From CAZTDU01 sp050248795 (GTDB taxonomy: Bacteria; Pseudomonadota; Gammaproteobacteria; Burkholderiales; SG8-39), in contig JBFWRS010000008.1 of assembly GCA_050248795.1 (NCBI GenBank), positions 35,136 to 99,135 of the forward strand: a DNA stretch of 64,000 nt. Direction: 5' to 3'. Below, in pieces: positions 17,175 through 26,384 of the stretch; position 1 is the first letter of the stretch; the number at the start of each line of letters is the position of its first letter. The position numbers were made by a program, and so were the translations under genes. The notes under the pieces were generated by a model, which saw only the letters and a list, made by a program, of their open reading frames with translations, did not search any database and was not told where the DNA came from.

Positions 17175-19262
17175 ATGTTCCGTCGTCCGTCGTCGCGCAT
17201 CGCCTCCGCGCTTGCGCTCTGTCTTGTTTCCTCAACCGCATTCGCCCAGGCCCCGGCGGCTGAAGACGCGCTGGTCGTCGAGGCGACACGCTTTCCGCAG
17301 TCCTCGGCCACGGTGCCCGCCAGCGTGTCGGTGATCCGCGCCGAGGACATCGCGCGCAGCGCCTCGCGCACGCTGCCCGAACTGCTGTCGGAGCAGGCGG
17401 GAATCACCGCACGCGACCTCTATGGCAACAACGCCGCCGCCGCGGGCGTCGACATGCGCGGCTTCGGCGTCACCGGCGCGCAGAACACGCTGATCCTGGT
17501 GGATGGCCAGCGCTACTCCGACATCGACCTGACGAACGTGCAATGGTCGGCGATCCCGCTATCGTCGGTCGAGCGCATCGAGATCCTGCGCGGCACCGGC
17601 GCGGTGCTCTACGGCGACGGCGCCAGCGCAGGCGTCATCAACATCATCACGCACTCGCCATTGAAGAAAGGCCGTGTCGCCGAGGCGCGGCTCGGCGCAG
17701 GCTCGTACAACACGCTCGAGGGCCATGTCGCGGCGGGCTACTCGACCGACACGTTCGGCATAAACGCATCGATGTACGGCTACAGCTCGGACGGCTACCG
17801 CGCCAACAACCGCAACGAGCAGCAGAACAACTCGCTCGGCCTGCGCTGGACCGACAACGTGACGACACTCGACCTGCGCGCAGGCACCGACCGCCGGGAG
17901 CTGCGGCTGCCCGGCGCGCGCCGCGTGCAGCCCTCGAGCGGCCTGGACGAATACCGCGCCGACCCGCGCGGCGCGCAGACGCCGCTCGACTACGCCAGCC
18001 GCGATGGCGTGCGCGCCGGCCTGACGCTGTCGCACCGCGTCGGCGACATCGACCTGTCGCTCGGCGCCGATTACCGCGCGAAGAACCAGCGCGCGTATTT
18101 CGACCAGGGCGGCTTCCCGGCCTCGCGCGGCGACGTGCTGGACATGACGACGCTGTCGCCGCGCGCACGCATCCCGTTCAGCACCGGGCCGCTGCGCCAC
18201 AGCCTGACGCTGGGCGCCGACTGGCAGTCATGGCGCTACGACTCGCGCCGCAGCCCGCGGGTCGAGAACCTCGGACAGCCGGTGAACCGCGTGCGCGTGT
18301 CGCGCGACAACAGCGCGTTCTACCTGCAGGACGCGATCGACTTCGGCGACACGCACCTGCTGCTGGGCGCGCGCAGCGAGCGCGTGGATTACGACGCGCG
18401 CGACGCGCTGGATGCCACCGCGCCCGGCTTCGCCGCCAACACCGCGGCGCCTGCGGTCACGCGCAAGCAGCGCGAGCGCGCCTGGGAAGTGGCGCTGCGC
18501 CACGCGTTCAGCGAGCGCTGGTCGGGGTTCGCGCGCGCCGGCCGCAGCTTCCGCTTCGTCAACGTGGACGAGATCTACGAAACCGACGCCGCCTTCGCCG
18601 CGCAGTTCCAGTTGCTGCGGCCGCAGCACGCCGAGACGCGCGAGGCGGGCCTCGCCTGGCGCGGTGGCAGCGGCTCGCTGCGAGCCACGCTGTTTCGCAC
18701 CGACGTCACCGACGAGATCCACCTCGACCCGTTCACCACCGGCGTGGGCAACACCAACCTGCCGCCGTCACGGCGGCAGGGACTGGAGCTGGACGCGCGC
18801 TGGCAGCTCACCACGGGGCTGCGCCTGACTGCCGGCTACACCTGGACCGACGCGCGTTTCCTGCAGGGCACGCTGCGCGGGGCGGCGACCGCGATCGGCA
18901 CCAACCTGGACATCGGCGGCAGGCGCGTGCCGCTGGTGCCGGAGCACAAGCTGAATCTCGGCCTGGCGTGGGAGCTCACGCCGCAGACCCGCGTATCGGC
19001 GGCGCTGGCGATGGTCGGCCGCCAGTACATGGACAACGACGAGCCGAACACGCTGGGGGTGGACATCCCGCGCTACACGGTCGCCGACTTCAAGTTCTCG
19101 CACGATCTTGGCTGGGGCCGGGTGTCGGTGGCGCTGAACAACGCCTTCAACGAGAAGTACTACACCTACGCGGTGCGCAGCGCCTTCACCCGCGACCGCT
19201 ACGCGGTGTACCCGCTGGCCGGACGTACGCTGTTCGCCGCCATCGAGGCGCGGCTGCCGTAG
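17175..19262 (+). CDS. btuB: TonB-dependent vitamin B12 receptor, BtuB-like
   Basis: 695 residues. A signal peptide ends at about FAQ (residue 25), a TonB-box-like DALVVEATR follows near 31, then a plug domain (DMRGFGVTGAQNTLILVDGQ near 95) and a beta-barrel ending in an aromatic-rich strand. The ribosome site GGGAAGGG is 6 bases before the ATG. The cobalamin riboswitch directly upstream makes a cobalamin or corrinoid ligand very likely. No btuCDF genes are nearby. Confidence 0.92.
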   Translation: MFRRPSSRIASALALCLVSSTAFAQAPAAEDALVVEATRFPQSSATVPASVSVIRAEDIARSASRTLPELLSEQAGITARDLYGNNAAAAGVDMRGFGVTGAQNTLILVDGQRYSDIDLTNVQWSAIPLSSVERIEILRGTGAVLYGDGASAGVINIITHSPLKKGRVAEARLGAGSYNTLEGHVAAGYSTDTFGINASMYGYSSDGYRANNRNEQQNNSLGLRWTDNVTTLDLRAGTDRRELRLPGARRVQPSSGLDEYRADPRGAQTPLDYASRDGVRAGLTLSHRVGDIDLSLGADYRAKNQRAYFDQGGFPASRGDVLDMTTLSPRARIPFSTGPLRHSLTLGADWQSWRYDSRRSPRVENLGQPVNRVRVSRDNSAFYLQDAIDFGDTHLLLGARSERVDYDARDALDATAPGFAANTAAPAVTRKQRERAWEVALRHAFSERWSGFARAGRSFRFVNVDEIYETDAAFAAQFQLLRPQHAETREAGLAWRGGSGSLRATLFRTDVTDEIHLDPFTTGVGNTNLPPSRRQGLELDARWQLTTGLRLTAGYTWTDARFLQGTLRGAATAIGTNLDIGGRRVPLVPEHKLNLGLAWELTPQTRVSAALAMVGRQYMDNDEPNTLGVDIPRYTVADFKFSHDLGWGRVSVALNNAFNEKYYTYAVRSAFTRDRYAVYPLAGRTLFAAIEARLP

Positions 19263-19375
19263 CTGCTGGCGGGCGCCGCGGCAGGCCCGCATGCACCGGA
19301 TCCCGGGACATCAGGATAACGAGGGCCGGCCAACGGCGTCGCGCGAGCGCAGGCGCACGAATCCCGGCTTTTCGT

Positions 19376-19404
19376 TTGTATATTAGCAATCGCTAACTTA
19401 GAAT
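19376..19404 (+). promoter_or_regulatory. Promoter of sorAB with an inverted repeat in the spacer
   Basis: TTGTAT (19376-19381) and TAGAAT (19399-19404) are spaced by 17 bases, close to a sigma-70 promoter. The spacer holds TTAGC-AATC-GCTAA (19383-19396), a perfect 5-bp inverted repeat suited to a repressor. The patch is strikingly AT-rich for this DNA. The regulator is unknown. Confidence 0.6.
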
Positions 19405-19432
19405 CGATTCCGTCCATCCTGAGGAGGAACCC

Positions 19433-20629
19433 ATGAACACGACAGACATCGACCTTCGCCGCCGACTGCTGCTGCAGGCAAGCGCCGGTGGCGCAGCCGC
19501 GGGCCTCGCCGGCCTGAGCCCGGCCGCGCTTGCACAAGGCAAGCCCCTGCCCGCGTTCGCATCCTGGAAGAACGCCGCCAGCGTCATCGTCCACAGCGCG
19601 AGCGGCATCGAGACCAAGCGCGACGCCTTCGGCACCAGCGGAATCACCGCCAGCGACATCCTCTTCGTGCGCAACAACCTCGGCGCGCCCAACGCGTCCA
19701 TCGTCGCCAATGCCGATGCCTGGGAAGTGCAGATCGACGGCGTGGTCAATCCGCGCAAGTTCACGGTCGGCGAACTGAAGCGCATGGGCGTCGCCAGCGT
19801 GGCCATGGTGCTGCAGTGCTCTGGCAACGGCCGCGGCTTCTTCGCCCACAAGGCCTCCGGATCGCAGTGGAAGGTCGGTGCCGCCGGCAACGCGCTGTGG
19901 AGCGGCGTGCCAATGAAGGCGGTGGTGGATGCGCTCGGCGGCGTGCAGGGCGGCATGCGCTACATGACCAGCACCGGCGGGGAGACGATCCCGGCCGGCG
20001 TGGAGGCGAAGAAGGTGATGGTCGAGCGCTCGGTACCCTGGACCGCGATGGAGAACGCAATCCTCGCCTGGGAACTGAACGGCGCGCCGATCCCGCTGGC
20101 GCACGGCGGCCCGCTGCGCGTGATCCTGCCCGGCTACTACGGCGTCAACAACATCAAGTACGTGAAGCGCGTTGCGTTCACCGCGACAGAGACCAGCGCC
20201 AACATCCAGGCCAGCGGCTATCGCGTGCGCGGCATCGGCACGAAGGGCGCGCCCTCACAGCCCTCGATGTGGGAAATGAACCTGAAGTCCTTCGTCACGC
20301 ATCCCGGCAACCCGGGCGAGCGCCTGCCCGCGGGCATGACGCAGATCGCCGGCGTCGCCTTCTCGGGCACCAGCCCGGTGCGCGGCGTCGAGGTGTCCCT
20401 GGACGGTGGCAGTAGCTGGCAGATGGCGAGCTTCGTCGGTCCCGACCTCGGCCGCCATGCGTGGCGCCATTTCGTGCTGCCGGTGAACCTGTCGGCCGGC
20501 TCGTACGAGATCACCAGCCGGGCTACCGACGCCAACGGCGACGTACAGCCCGAACTGCGGGTGGAGAACGAGCGCGGCTATGCACACAACGGCTGGCGCG
20601 ACCACGCCGTGAAGGTGACCGTCGGCTGA
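19433..20629 (+). CDS. sorA: Molybdopterin-dependent sulfite dehydrogenase, catalytic subunit (SorA type)
   Basis: 398 residues. The N-terminus has RRRLLLQ at 9-15 followed by an alanine-rich hydrophobic stretch to AALAQG, a probable Tat signal for exporting a folded cofactor protein. The molybdenum-ligating cysteine is Cys129 in VLQCSGNGR. The Mo-co dimerisation domain follows in the last third. SorA oxidises sulfite to sulfate in the periplasm and passes electrons to the cytochrome subunit encoded next. A GAGGAGG ribosome site lies before the ATG. Confidence 0.9.
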   Translation: MNTTDIDLRRRLLLQASAGGAAAGLAGLSPAALAQGKPLPAFASWKNAASVIVHSASGIETKRDAFGTSGITASDILFVRNNLGAPNASIVANADAWEVQIDGVVNPRKFTVGELKRMGVASVAMVLQCSGNGRGFFAHKASGSQWKVGAAGNALWSGVPMKAVVDALGGVQGGMRYMTSTGGETIPAGVEAKKVMVERSVPWTAMENAILAWELNGAPIPLAHGGPLRVILPGYYGVNNIKYVKRVAFTATETSANIQASGYRVRGIGTKGAPSQPSMWEMNLKSFVTHPGNPGERLPAGMTQIAGVAFSGTSPVRGVEVSLDGGSSWQMASFVGPDLGRHAWRHFVLPVNLSAGSYEITSRATDANGDVQPELRVENERGYAHNGWRDHAVKVTVG

Positions 20630-20958
20630 TGCAGCGGCTCCTGCTTGCCGGCGCCGCGCTTGCCGCGGCCGCGCTGTCGGCGGCCCACGCCCAGGGCCCT
20701 TCTGCCAAGGCCCTGGAGCGCGGCAAGCAGGTGTTCACGCAGGCCGCGCAGCCCGCCTGCGCGGTCTGCCACACGCTGGAAGCGGCGGGTGCCGAGGGCA
20801 CCATCGGCCCGTCGCTGGACGAGCTCAAGCCCGACGCCGCGCGCGTTCAGCAGGCGGTACTGAAGGGCCTGGGCGTCATGCCCCCCTTCGCCGGCAAGCT
20901 GTCGCCGGAGGATATCGAGGCGGTTTCACAGTACGTCGCCAAGTCGGTCGGCCGGTAA
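20629..20958 (+). CDS. sorB: Cytochrome c subunit of sulfite dehydrogenase (SorB type)
   Basis: 109 residues: a signal peptide to about HAQ (residue 22), then one c-type haem site CAVCH (Cys44, Cys47, His48). A methionine in GVMPPFAGKL is the likely sixth haem ligand. The ATG overlaps the sorA stop by one base. The pair matches the SorAB sulfite:cytochrome c oxidoreductase arrangement. Confidence 0.9.
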   Translation: MQRLLLAGAALAAAALSAAHAQGPSAKALERGKQVFTQAAQPACAVCHTLEAAGAEGTIGPSLDELKPDAARVQQAVLKGLGVMPPFAGKLSPEDIEAVSQYVAKSVGR

Positions 20959-21001
20959 GCGCCGGGCGCGCACCAGGCGCATCGGCGTACCCTGATCACG
21001 C

Positions 21002-21880
21002 ATGGCATCGACCTGGGCCGCCGCGCTGGCGCTGGCAAGTTCGCTTTGCTTCGGCCTCGCGCTGGTCACCAGCCGCATCGGCCTGCGCTACTGCGATGCG
21101 CGCGCCGCCGCCGCGATCAGCGTGCCTTCGGCAACGCTGCTGTTCTATGTTGCCGCCCCCTTCGCGCTGGACGGCAAAGGCTTCGTCGTGCAGGCGCTGC
21201 TGTTGTTCGCACTGGTGGGCCTGTTCTTTCCCGCTCTGGTCACGCTGCTGACCTTCCGCTCCAACGAGGAACTCGGGCCGACGATCACCGGTGCGGTGTC
21301 GTGTACCGCGCCGCTCTTTGCGCTGCTGTTCGCCGGCCTGATCCTGGGCGAGAAGATTCCCGCGCATGCGGCGCTGGCCTGCGCCGGCATCGTCGCCGGC
21401 GTGGCGGTGCTGTCGTGGAAGCAGCATGCGGTGCGCCCGGGCTTCGTCGGCCGTTCGCTGTTGTGGCCAATCGCCGGCGCAGTCGTGCGCGGGCTCGCCC
21501 AGGTCGGCGCGAAGGCCGGGCTGCTGCTGTGGCCGAACCCGTTCGCAGCCGGGCTGATCGGCTACACCATGTCCTCCGCCACGGTGATCGGCGCCAACCG
21601 CCTCGGCCGCGCCGTGCGGCCTCGGGTAACGCGCCGCGGCATCGCCTGGATCGTTTTCACCGGCGTGCTCAACGGCGGCGCGGTGCTGCTGATGTACCTG
21701 GCGCTTGCCAGTGCGCCGGTGTCGCTGGTGGCGCCGGTGATCGCGACCTACCCGCTGAGCACCGCGCTGATCAGCGCCCTGGTGCTGCGCGAGGAGCCGC
21801 TGACGCGGCGCATGCTCGCCGGTGCGTCGATCACCGTTGCGGCAGTGATCTACCTGGTGGCCTCGAACCCCGGCGCCTGA
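21002..21880 (+). CDS. EamA/DMT family membrane transporter
   Basis: 292 residues with ten hydrophobic segments in two EamA repeats (about 5-135 and 150-288). The second repeat ends with the typical PVIATYPLSTALISALVLREE. DMT carriers export or exchange metabolites, and the substrate is unknown. No ribosome site is seen; TACCCT at 20988-20993 could be a weak -10 for a leaderless mRNA. It may instead be read through from sorAB, 43 bases upstream. Confidence 0.88.
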   Translation: MASTWAAALALASSLCFGLALVTSRIGLRYCDARAAAAISVPSATLLFYVAAPFALDGKGFVVQALLLFALVGLFFPALVTLLTFRSNEELGPTITGAVSCTAPLFALLFAGLILGEKIPAHAALACAGIVAGVAVLSWKQHAVRPGFVGRSLLWPIAGAVVRGLAQVGAKAGLLLWPNPFAAGLIGYTMSSATVIGANRLGRAVRPRVTRRGIAWIVFTGVLNGGAVLLMYLALASAPVSLVAPVIATYPLSTALISALVLREEPLTRRMLAGASITVAAVIYLVASNPGA

Positions 21881-21898
21881 GCGCCGCCTGCGCCGCGG

Positions 21899-22864
21899 CT
21901 ACTTGGCGACGCTGATGTTCGCCTCCTTGATCACCTTCGCCCACTTCGCGATGTCGGAGGACAGCATGTCCGCGAGCTTCGCCGGGCTGCCGCCGGCGGG
22001 TTCCATGCCCATGCCGGCGAGGCGCTCACGCAGGTCGGCCTGCGCCAGCACGGCACCGACCTCCCTGTTCAGGCGCTCGATCACGGCCGCCGGGGTTCCC
22101 GCCGGCGCGAACAGCGACACCCAGGTATTTGCATAGAAGCCGGGCAGCCCCGCCTCGTCGCTGGTCGGCACGTCGGGCAGGTTGGCATTGCGCGCGGGAC
22201 CGGTGAGCACGATCGCGCGCAGCCGCCCGGACTTGATATGCGGCAGCGGCGTCGGGATCTGGTCGAACACGACCTGCACCTGCCCGCCGAGCAGCGCAGC
22301 GAACGCGCCGGAACTGCCCTTGTACGGCACGTGCAGGATGCGCGTGCCGGCGCGCTGGTTGAACAGTTCGCACGACAGGTGCCCGGTACTGCCCACGCTG
22401 GAGGATCCGCAGGACATGGTCGACGGATTGGCCTTGGCGTGGGCGATGAGCTCGGCCAGGGTTTTCACCGGCAGCTCTGCGTTGGCGACCAGCACGTTCG
22501 GCAGCATGGTCAGTGCCGCGACCGGCGCCAGGTCCTTCACCGGGTGGTAGTTCATGTTCGCGTACAGCGTCGCGTTGACCGCGATGCCGCCCGCCGCGGC
22601 GAACAAGGTGTAGCCGTCCGGCGCGGACTTGGCGACGTAGGCGCCGGCGATATTGCTGCCTGCGCCGGGGCGGTTCTCCACCACCACCGGCTGCCCCAGC
22701 CGCGGCGACAGCCGCTCGGCGACCAGTCGCGCAGTGAGGTCGGTGCCGCCGCCCGGCGAATAGCCGACGATGATGTGCACCGGCCTGTCGGGATACGATT
22801 GCGCCGCTGCGGCAGCAGAGAACAGCGCGATGGCGAGCGTGCACAGGTTTCTGTACGGATTCAT
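21899..22864 (-). CDS. Bug/TctC family periplasmic substrate-binding protein
   Basis: 321 residues from the ATG at 22864, which has GGGAGGGGG in front; the ATG 7 codons upstream lacks one. A signal peptide ends at AAAQSYPDRP. The family marks VGYSPGGGTDLTARL and VVENRPGAGSNIAGAYVAKS follow, and the Bug fold runs to the end. Such proteins bind carboxylates for tripartite tricarboxylate transport or signalling. No TctA/TctB membrane partners are nearby, as is common for betaproteobacterial Bug genes. It is divergent from a GntR regulator. Confidence 0.92.
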   Translation of the reverse strand: MNPYRNLCTLAIALFSAAAAAQSYPDRPVHIIVGYSPGGGTDLTARLVAERLSPRLGQPVVVENRPGAGSNIAGAYVAKSAPDGYTLFAAAGGIAVNATLYANMNYHPVKDLAPVAALTMLPNVLVANAELPVKTLAELIAHAKANPSTMSCGSSSVGSTGHLSCELFNQRAGTRILHVPYKGSSGAFAALLGGQVQVVFDQIPTPLPHIKSGRLRAIVLTGPARNANLPDVPTSDEAGLPGFYANTWVSLFAPAGTPAAVIERLNREVGAVLAQADLRERLAGMGMEPAGGSPAKLADMLSSDIAKWAKVIKEANISVAK

Positions 22865-22925
22865 GGTCCCCCTCCCAGGTTGCATGCCGTCCGCGGGCTG
22901 CGGGGCGGCGCGTTGGCGATAACGT

Positions 22926-22963
22926 ACTATAGGCTAGTCCTTTAGGCTATTGCGCTATAGTGC
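22926..22963. promoter_or_regulatory. Divergent promoter/operator region between Bug protein and GntR genes
   Basis: An AT-rich patch carries direct repeats TAGGCTA at 22930-22936 and 22943-22949 (13-base period). CTATAG occurs twice, the second within the near-palindrome GCGCTATAGTGC (22952-22963). TATAGT hexamers on both strands can serve as -10 elements. The GntR protein encoded next door is the obvious candidate to bind here; this is inference. Confidence 0.45.
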
Positions 22964-22992
22964 CTGCGAACCGCGTCCGCCCAGCGCCCGCC

Positions 22993-23718
22993 ATGCACCC
23001 GATATTTCGAGACAACTCGATCCCGCGCAACGTGCAGCTGGCGGACCTGTTCCGCCAGCGCATCGCGCGCGGCGTCTGGCCGCTGGGACACATGCTGCCC
23101 TCGCTGGACGAACTGGTGCAGGAGTTCAACGTCGCGCGGGTGACGGTGCGCCAGGCAATGACCCGGCTGGCGCGCGAAGGCATCGTGTCGCCGCAGCAGG
23201 GCCGCGGCACGCTGGTCACCGGCGGCGCGCAGGTGGACCGCTGGTTCAGCGTGCAGACCACGCTGGACGACCTGCACAAGGTGTACCTGGACACCAGACC
23301 CGAACTGCGCAACCTCGCCGAGGCGACCGGCATGCCGCAACTGACGGCGAAGGATGGCACGCCGGCGCCGGCCTATCGCTGGCTGCGACGCCTGCACGCG
23401 CGCGACGGCATTCCCTACTGCGTGATCTCGATCTACCTGGATGAGCGCATCTTCCGCCGCGAGCCGGCGCGCTTTCGCGAGGAGATCGTGATCAGCGTGC
23501 TGCGCGGCATGCGCGGCGTGAAGGTCGCCCGCGCACGCCAGACGCTGACCATCAACGCTGCGGACGTCGAGGTCGCCGCGCACCTGCAGATCCCGGTCAA
23601 TTCCCCGGTCGGCGAAGTGCGCAGGGTGTTCAACGACCCCAAAGGCGGCATCCTGTACCTCGCCGAAGTGACCTACCGCGGCGACTTCATACGCGTCGAG
23701 ATGAACCTGCAGGTGTGA
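22993..23718 (+). CDS. GntR family transcriptional regulator (HutC/UTRA type)
   Basis: 241 residues from the ATG at 22993 (an upstream GTG at 22960 lies in the operator-like DNA and is less likely). An N-terminal winged helix holds NVARVTVRQAMTRLAREGIV. The C-terminal UTRA ligand domain ends GDFIRVEMNLQV. UTRA regulators are usually repressors released by a small metabolite. It is divergent from the Bug gene and 11 bases ahead of a crotonase, suggesting control of uptake and CoA-dependent breakdown of one substrate. Confidence 0.9.
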   Translation: MHPIFRDNSIPRNVQLADLFRQRIARGVWPLGHMLPSLDELVQEFNVARVTVRQAMTRLAREGIVSPQQGRGTLVTGGAQVDRWFSVQTTLDDLHKVYLDTRPELRNLAEATGMPQLTAKDGTPAPAYRWLRRLHARDGIPYCVISIYLDERIFRREPARFREEIVISVLRGMRGVKVARARQTLTINAADVEVAAHLQIPVNSPVGEVRRVFNDPKGGILYLAEVTYRGDFIRVEMNLQV

Positions 23719-23729
23719 GAGGCCCACGG

Positions 23730-24512
23730 ATGAGCGCAGAGCAGCTTCAGGTCGAACACGCGGACGGCATCCATACCGTGCGCATCAACCGCCCCGCGCA
23801 GCGCAACGTGCTGTCGATCGAGCTGATGCAGGCGCTGACGCAGACCGCCCAGCAGCTGCAGGAAGCACCCGACTGCCGCGCCGTGATCCTTGCCGCGAGC
23901 GGAGCGAATTTCTCCGCGGGAGTCGACCTCAAGGACCCGCGCCGCTGGAACCTCGACAAGGCCAGCCTCGCCGAGCGGCGCGCGTTCCCGTACGTAGGCG
24001 AGCGCATGTGCCAGGCCTGGGAGGACATCCCGGCGATGACGATCTGCGCGATCGAGGGGTACTGCGTCGGCGGCGGCGCGGCGCTCGCGATCTGCACCGA
24101 CTTCCGCATCGTCGGCGCGTCGGCGTACCTGCGGTTCCCCGAAGTCGCCATCGGGCTGCCGCTGTCCTGGGGCGCGCTGCCGCGGCTGGTGCGCCTGCTC
24201 GGCCCGGTAAGGGCGAAGCGCGCCATCATCCTGTGCGAAAAGCTGGTCGGCGCGCAGGCGGTCGAGTTCGGCCTCGCCGACATGCTCGCCGCGGACGGCC
24301 AGGCTTATGCCGAGGCGCAGGCGCTTGCGGCGCGCATCGCCGCGCTGCCGGAAGTCGCGGTGAAGATGAGCAAGGAGGCGATCAACGTCACCAGCAACGC
24401 GCTGAACCGGCTGGGCTCGTACATGGCGCGCGACCAGGTGACGCTCGCCGCGCACGCGCCCGACGCGATCGCGGCGCGCGCGAAGTTCATGAAGAAGAAG
24501 CCCGCGCGCTGA
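23730..24512 (+). CDS. Enoyl-CoA hydratase/isomerase family protein
   Basis: 260 residues, crotonase fold. The oxyanion-hole segments are ANFSAGVDL and EGYCVGGGAALAI. The glutamate of FPEVAIGLPLSWG occupies the usual second acid position, while the first (GGGCE in hydratases) is alanine. GAGAGG 7 bases before the ATG at 23730 supports this start. It follows the GntR gene by 11 bases and is probably co-transcribed. The substrate is unknown. Confidence 0.88.
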   Translation: MSAEQLQVEHADGIHTVRINRPAQRNVLSIELMQALTQTAQQLQEAPDCRAVILAASGANFSAGVDLKDPRRWNLDKASLAERRAFPYVGERMCQAWEDIPAMTICAIEGYCVGGGAALAICTDFRIVGASAYLRFPEVAIGLPLSWGALPRLVRLLGPVRAKRAIILCEKLVGAQAVEFGLADMLAADGQAYAEAQALAARIAALPEVAVKMSKEAINVTSNALNRLGSYMARDQVTLAAHAPDAIAARAKFMKKKPAR

Positions 24513-24530
24513 ACGAAGCGCAGGATGCGC

Positions 24531-25748
24531 TCAGGCCGGCGCGGCGGCGCGCGCGCTCCTCACCGGCGCCTCGCGAATCGGCAGGTTGCACAGCGCCGCG
24601 ATTCCCGCAAGCACGATGTCCGCGTACCACATCCAGTCGTAGTTGCCCTGCGCGCTCACCGCGATGCCGCCCAGCCAGGCGCCGAAGAAGCCGCCGATCT
24701 GGTGCGACAGCAGCGTGAGGCCGAAGAGCGTGGCGAGATAACGCGTGCCGAAGAGCTTGCCGACGATACCGGCGGTAGGCGGCACGGTGGCAAGCCAGGT
24801 CAGCCCCAGTCCCGCGGCGAAGAGATAGAACGTGAGCGCGGTCTTCGGCGCCGCGAGGTAGGCGAGGATCAGCAGGCTGCGCGAGCCGTACATCCAGAAC
24901 AGCAGCGTCTTGCCGCGCACGCGCGACATCGCCCAGCCGGCGGCGAGGCTGCCGACGATGTTGGCAAGGCCGATGATCGCCAGCGACCAACCGGCGACTT
25001 CGGCCGGCAGGCCGCACAGCTGCACCTCGCCCGGCAAATGCGTGACCAGGAAAGCGATGTGAAAGCCGCAGGTGAAGAACCCGGCGTGCAGCAGCAGGTA
25101 GCTGCGATCCCCCAGCGCCTGCACCACCGCCGGGCCGAGACGCTGGCCGTCGTCCACGGCAGCACCTGCCGCGCCGGGCTTTTCGCGCCGGAACATCCGC
25201 GCCAGCGGCAGCGCGGCGAGCGTGATCGCCGCCAGCGACCACAACGCGCCCGCCCAGCCCAGCGCCGAGATCAGCTTCTGCGCCAGCGGCGCGAACACGA
25301 ACTGGCCGAACGAACCGCCGGCGTTGATGACGCCTGAGGCCATGCCGCGCCGCTCTGCAGGCAGGCGCTGCGCCACGGCGCCGATCAGTACCGAAAAGCT
25401 GCCGGCACCGGAGCCGATCGCGGACAGCAGCCCGATCGTGAACACCAGGCCCCAGGTGCTGGACATGAAAGGCACCAGCGCGGTGCCCACGGCCATGATG
25501 ACCAGGCCCGCGGCGATGACGCGCCCCGGACCGTAGCGGTCCGCCACCGCGCCGGCGATCGGCTGCACCGCACCCCATGCGAACTGCGCCACCGCCATCG
25601 CGAAGCTGATGGCGACGACGCCCAGCCCGGTGGACGAATTGATCGGCGAGACGAACAGCCCCATGGACTGGCGCGTGCCCATGGTGACCATCAGGATCGC
25701 CGCGGCGACCAGCGTGACTGTCCAGTACGACGCGGCGCGCGCCGGCAT
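24531..25748 (-). CDS. MFS transporter
   Basis: 405 residues and twelve membrane segments. The loop motif AVADRYGPGRVIAAG between helices 2 and 3 is the MFS A-motif. GAAGGAG 6 bases before the ATG at 25748 fixes the start, although the frame is open far upstream. The pattern resembles the monocarboxylate/NarK-like bacterial MFS proteins. It is convergent with the crotonase gene. The substrate is not predictable. Confidence 0.88.
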   Translation of the reverse strand: MPARAASYWTVTLVAAAILMVTMGTRQSMGLFVSPINSSTGLGVVAISFAMAVAQFAWGAVQPIAGAVADRYGPGRVIAAGLVIMAVGTALVPFMSSTWGLVFTIGLLSAIGSGAGSFSVLIGAVAQRLPAERRGMASGVINAGGSFGQFVFAPLAQKLISALGWAGALWSLAAITLAALPLARMFRREKPGAAGAAVDDGQRLGPAVVQALGDRSYLLLHAGFFTCGFHIAFLVTHLPGEVQLCGLPAEVAGWSLAIIGLANIVGSLAAGWAMSRVRGKTLLFWMYGSRSLLILAYLAAPKTALTFYLFAAGLGLTWLATVPPTAGIVGKLFGTRYLATLFGLTLLSHQIGGFFGAWLGGIAVSAQGNYDWMWYADIVLAGIAALCNLPIREAPVRSARAAAPA

Positions 25749-25871
25749 GCTCGTCTCCTTCGGATGCAGCTCCCGGGCGCGCATGCCGGCCGCGGGTAGG
25801 GATGCAGAGGCCGGCAGTTTACCAAGCGCCGCCTCGATGCCACGCGGGCGGTCCCGGTGTAGGCTTGGCGC

Positions 25872-26384
25872 ATGCAGTTGCGCGCGGTACAGGCCGACAT
25901 CACCACGCTGGCGGTGGATGCCATCGTCAACGCGGCGAACGAGACCCTGCTGGGCGGCGGCGGCGTGGACGGCGCCATCCATCGCGCCGCGGGCCCGGAG
26001 CTGCTGGCCGAGTGCCGCGGCCTGGGCGGCTGCAGCACCGGGGACGCAAAGCTGACGCAGGGCTACCGCCTGCCGGCGAAGTTCGTCGTGCACACCGTCG
26101 GCCCGGTATGGCGCGACGGCATGCACGGCGAGCCCGCGCTGCTCGCACGCTGCTATCGGCGTTCGATCGCGCTTGCCGCGCAGGCCGGCGCGGCGTCGAT
26201 CGCCTTTCCCTGCATCAGCACCGGGGTCTACGGCTACCCGCCCGCGCAGGCCGCGCGCATCGCCGTGGACACGGTACGCGGCGCGCTACCGGCATTCCCC
26301 TCGATGCGCGAAGCGGTGTTCTGCTGCTTCTCGGCCGCGGATCTCGCGCTCTACCAACGCCTGCTGACAGAGCAGCCCGCATGA
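25872..26384 (+). CDS. Macro domain protein (O-acetyl-ADP-ribose deacetylase, YmdB-like)
   Basis: 170 residues, a single macro domain. DAIVNAANETLLGGGGVDGA (16-35) and CISTGVYGYP near 115 are the ADP-ribose binding loops of the YmdB/MacroD branch. These enzymes hydrolyse O-acetyl-ADP-ribose or remove ADP-ribose from acidic residues. No ribosome site is visible; TAGGCT ends 6 bases before the ATG, so a leaderless mRNA is possible. The stop overlaps the next gene (ATGA). Confidence 0.92.
   Translation: MQLRAVQADITTLAVDAIVNAANETLLGGGGVDGAIHRAAGPELLAECRGLGGCSTGDAKLTQGYRLPAKFVVHTVGPVWRDGMHGEPALLARCYRRSIALAAQAGAASIAFPCISTGVYGYPPAQAARIAVDTVRGALPAFPSMREAVFCCFSAADLALYQRLLTEQPA

Noticed and set aside
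24531..26126. A 531-residue version of the MFS transporter
   Set aside because: The extra N-terminus is arginine-rich shadow of the macro-domain gene; a good ribosome site precedes the ATG at 25748.
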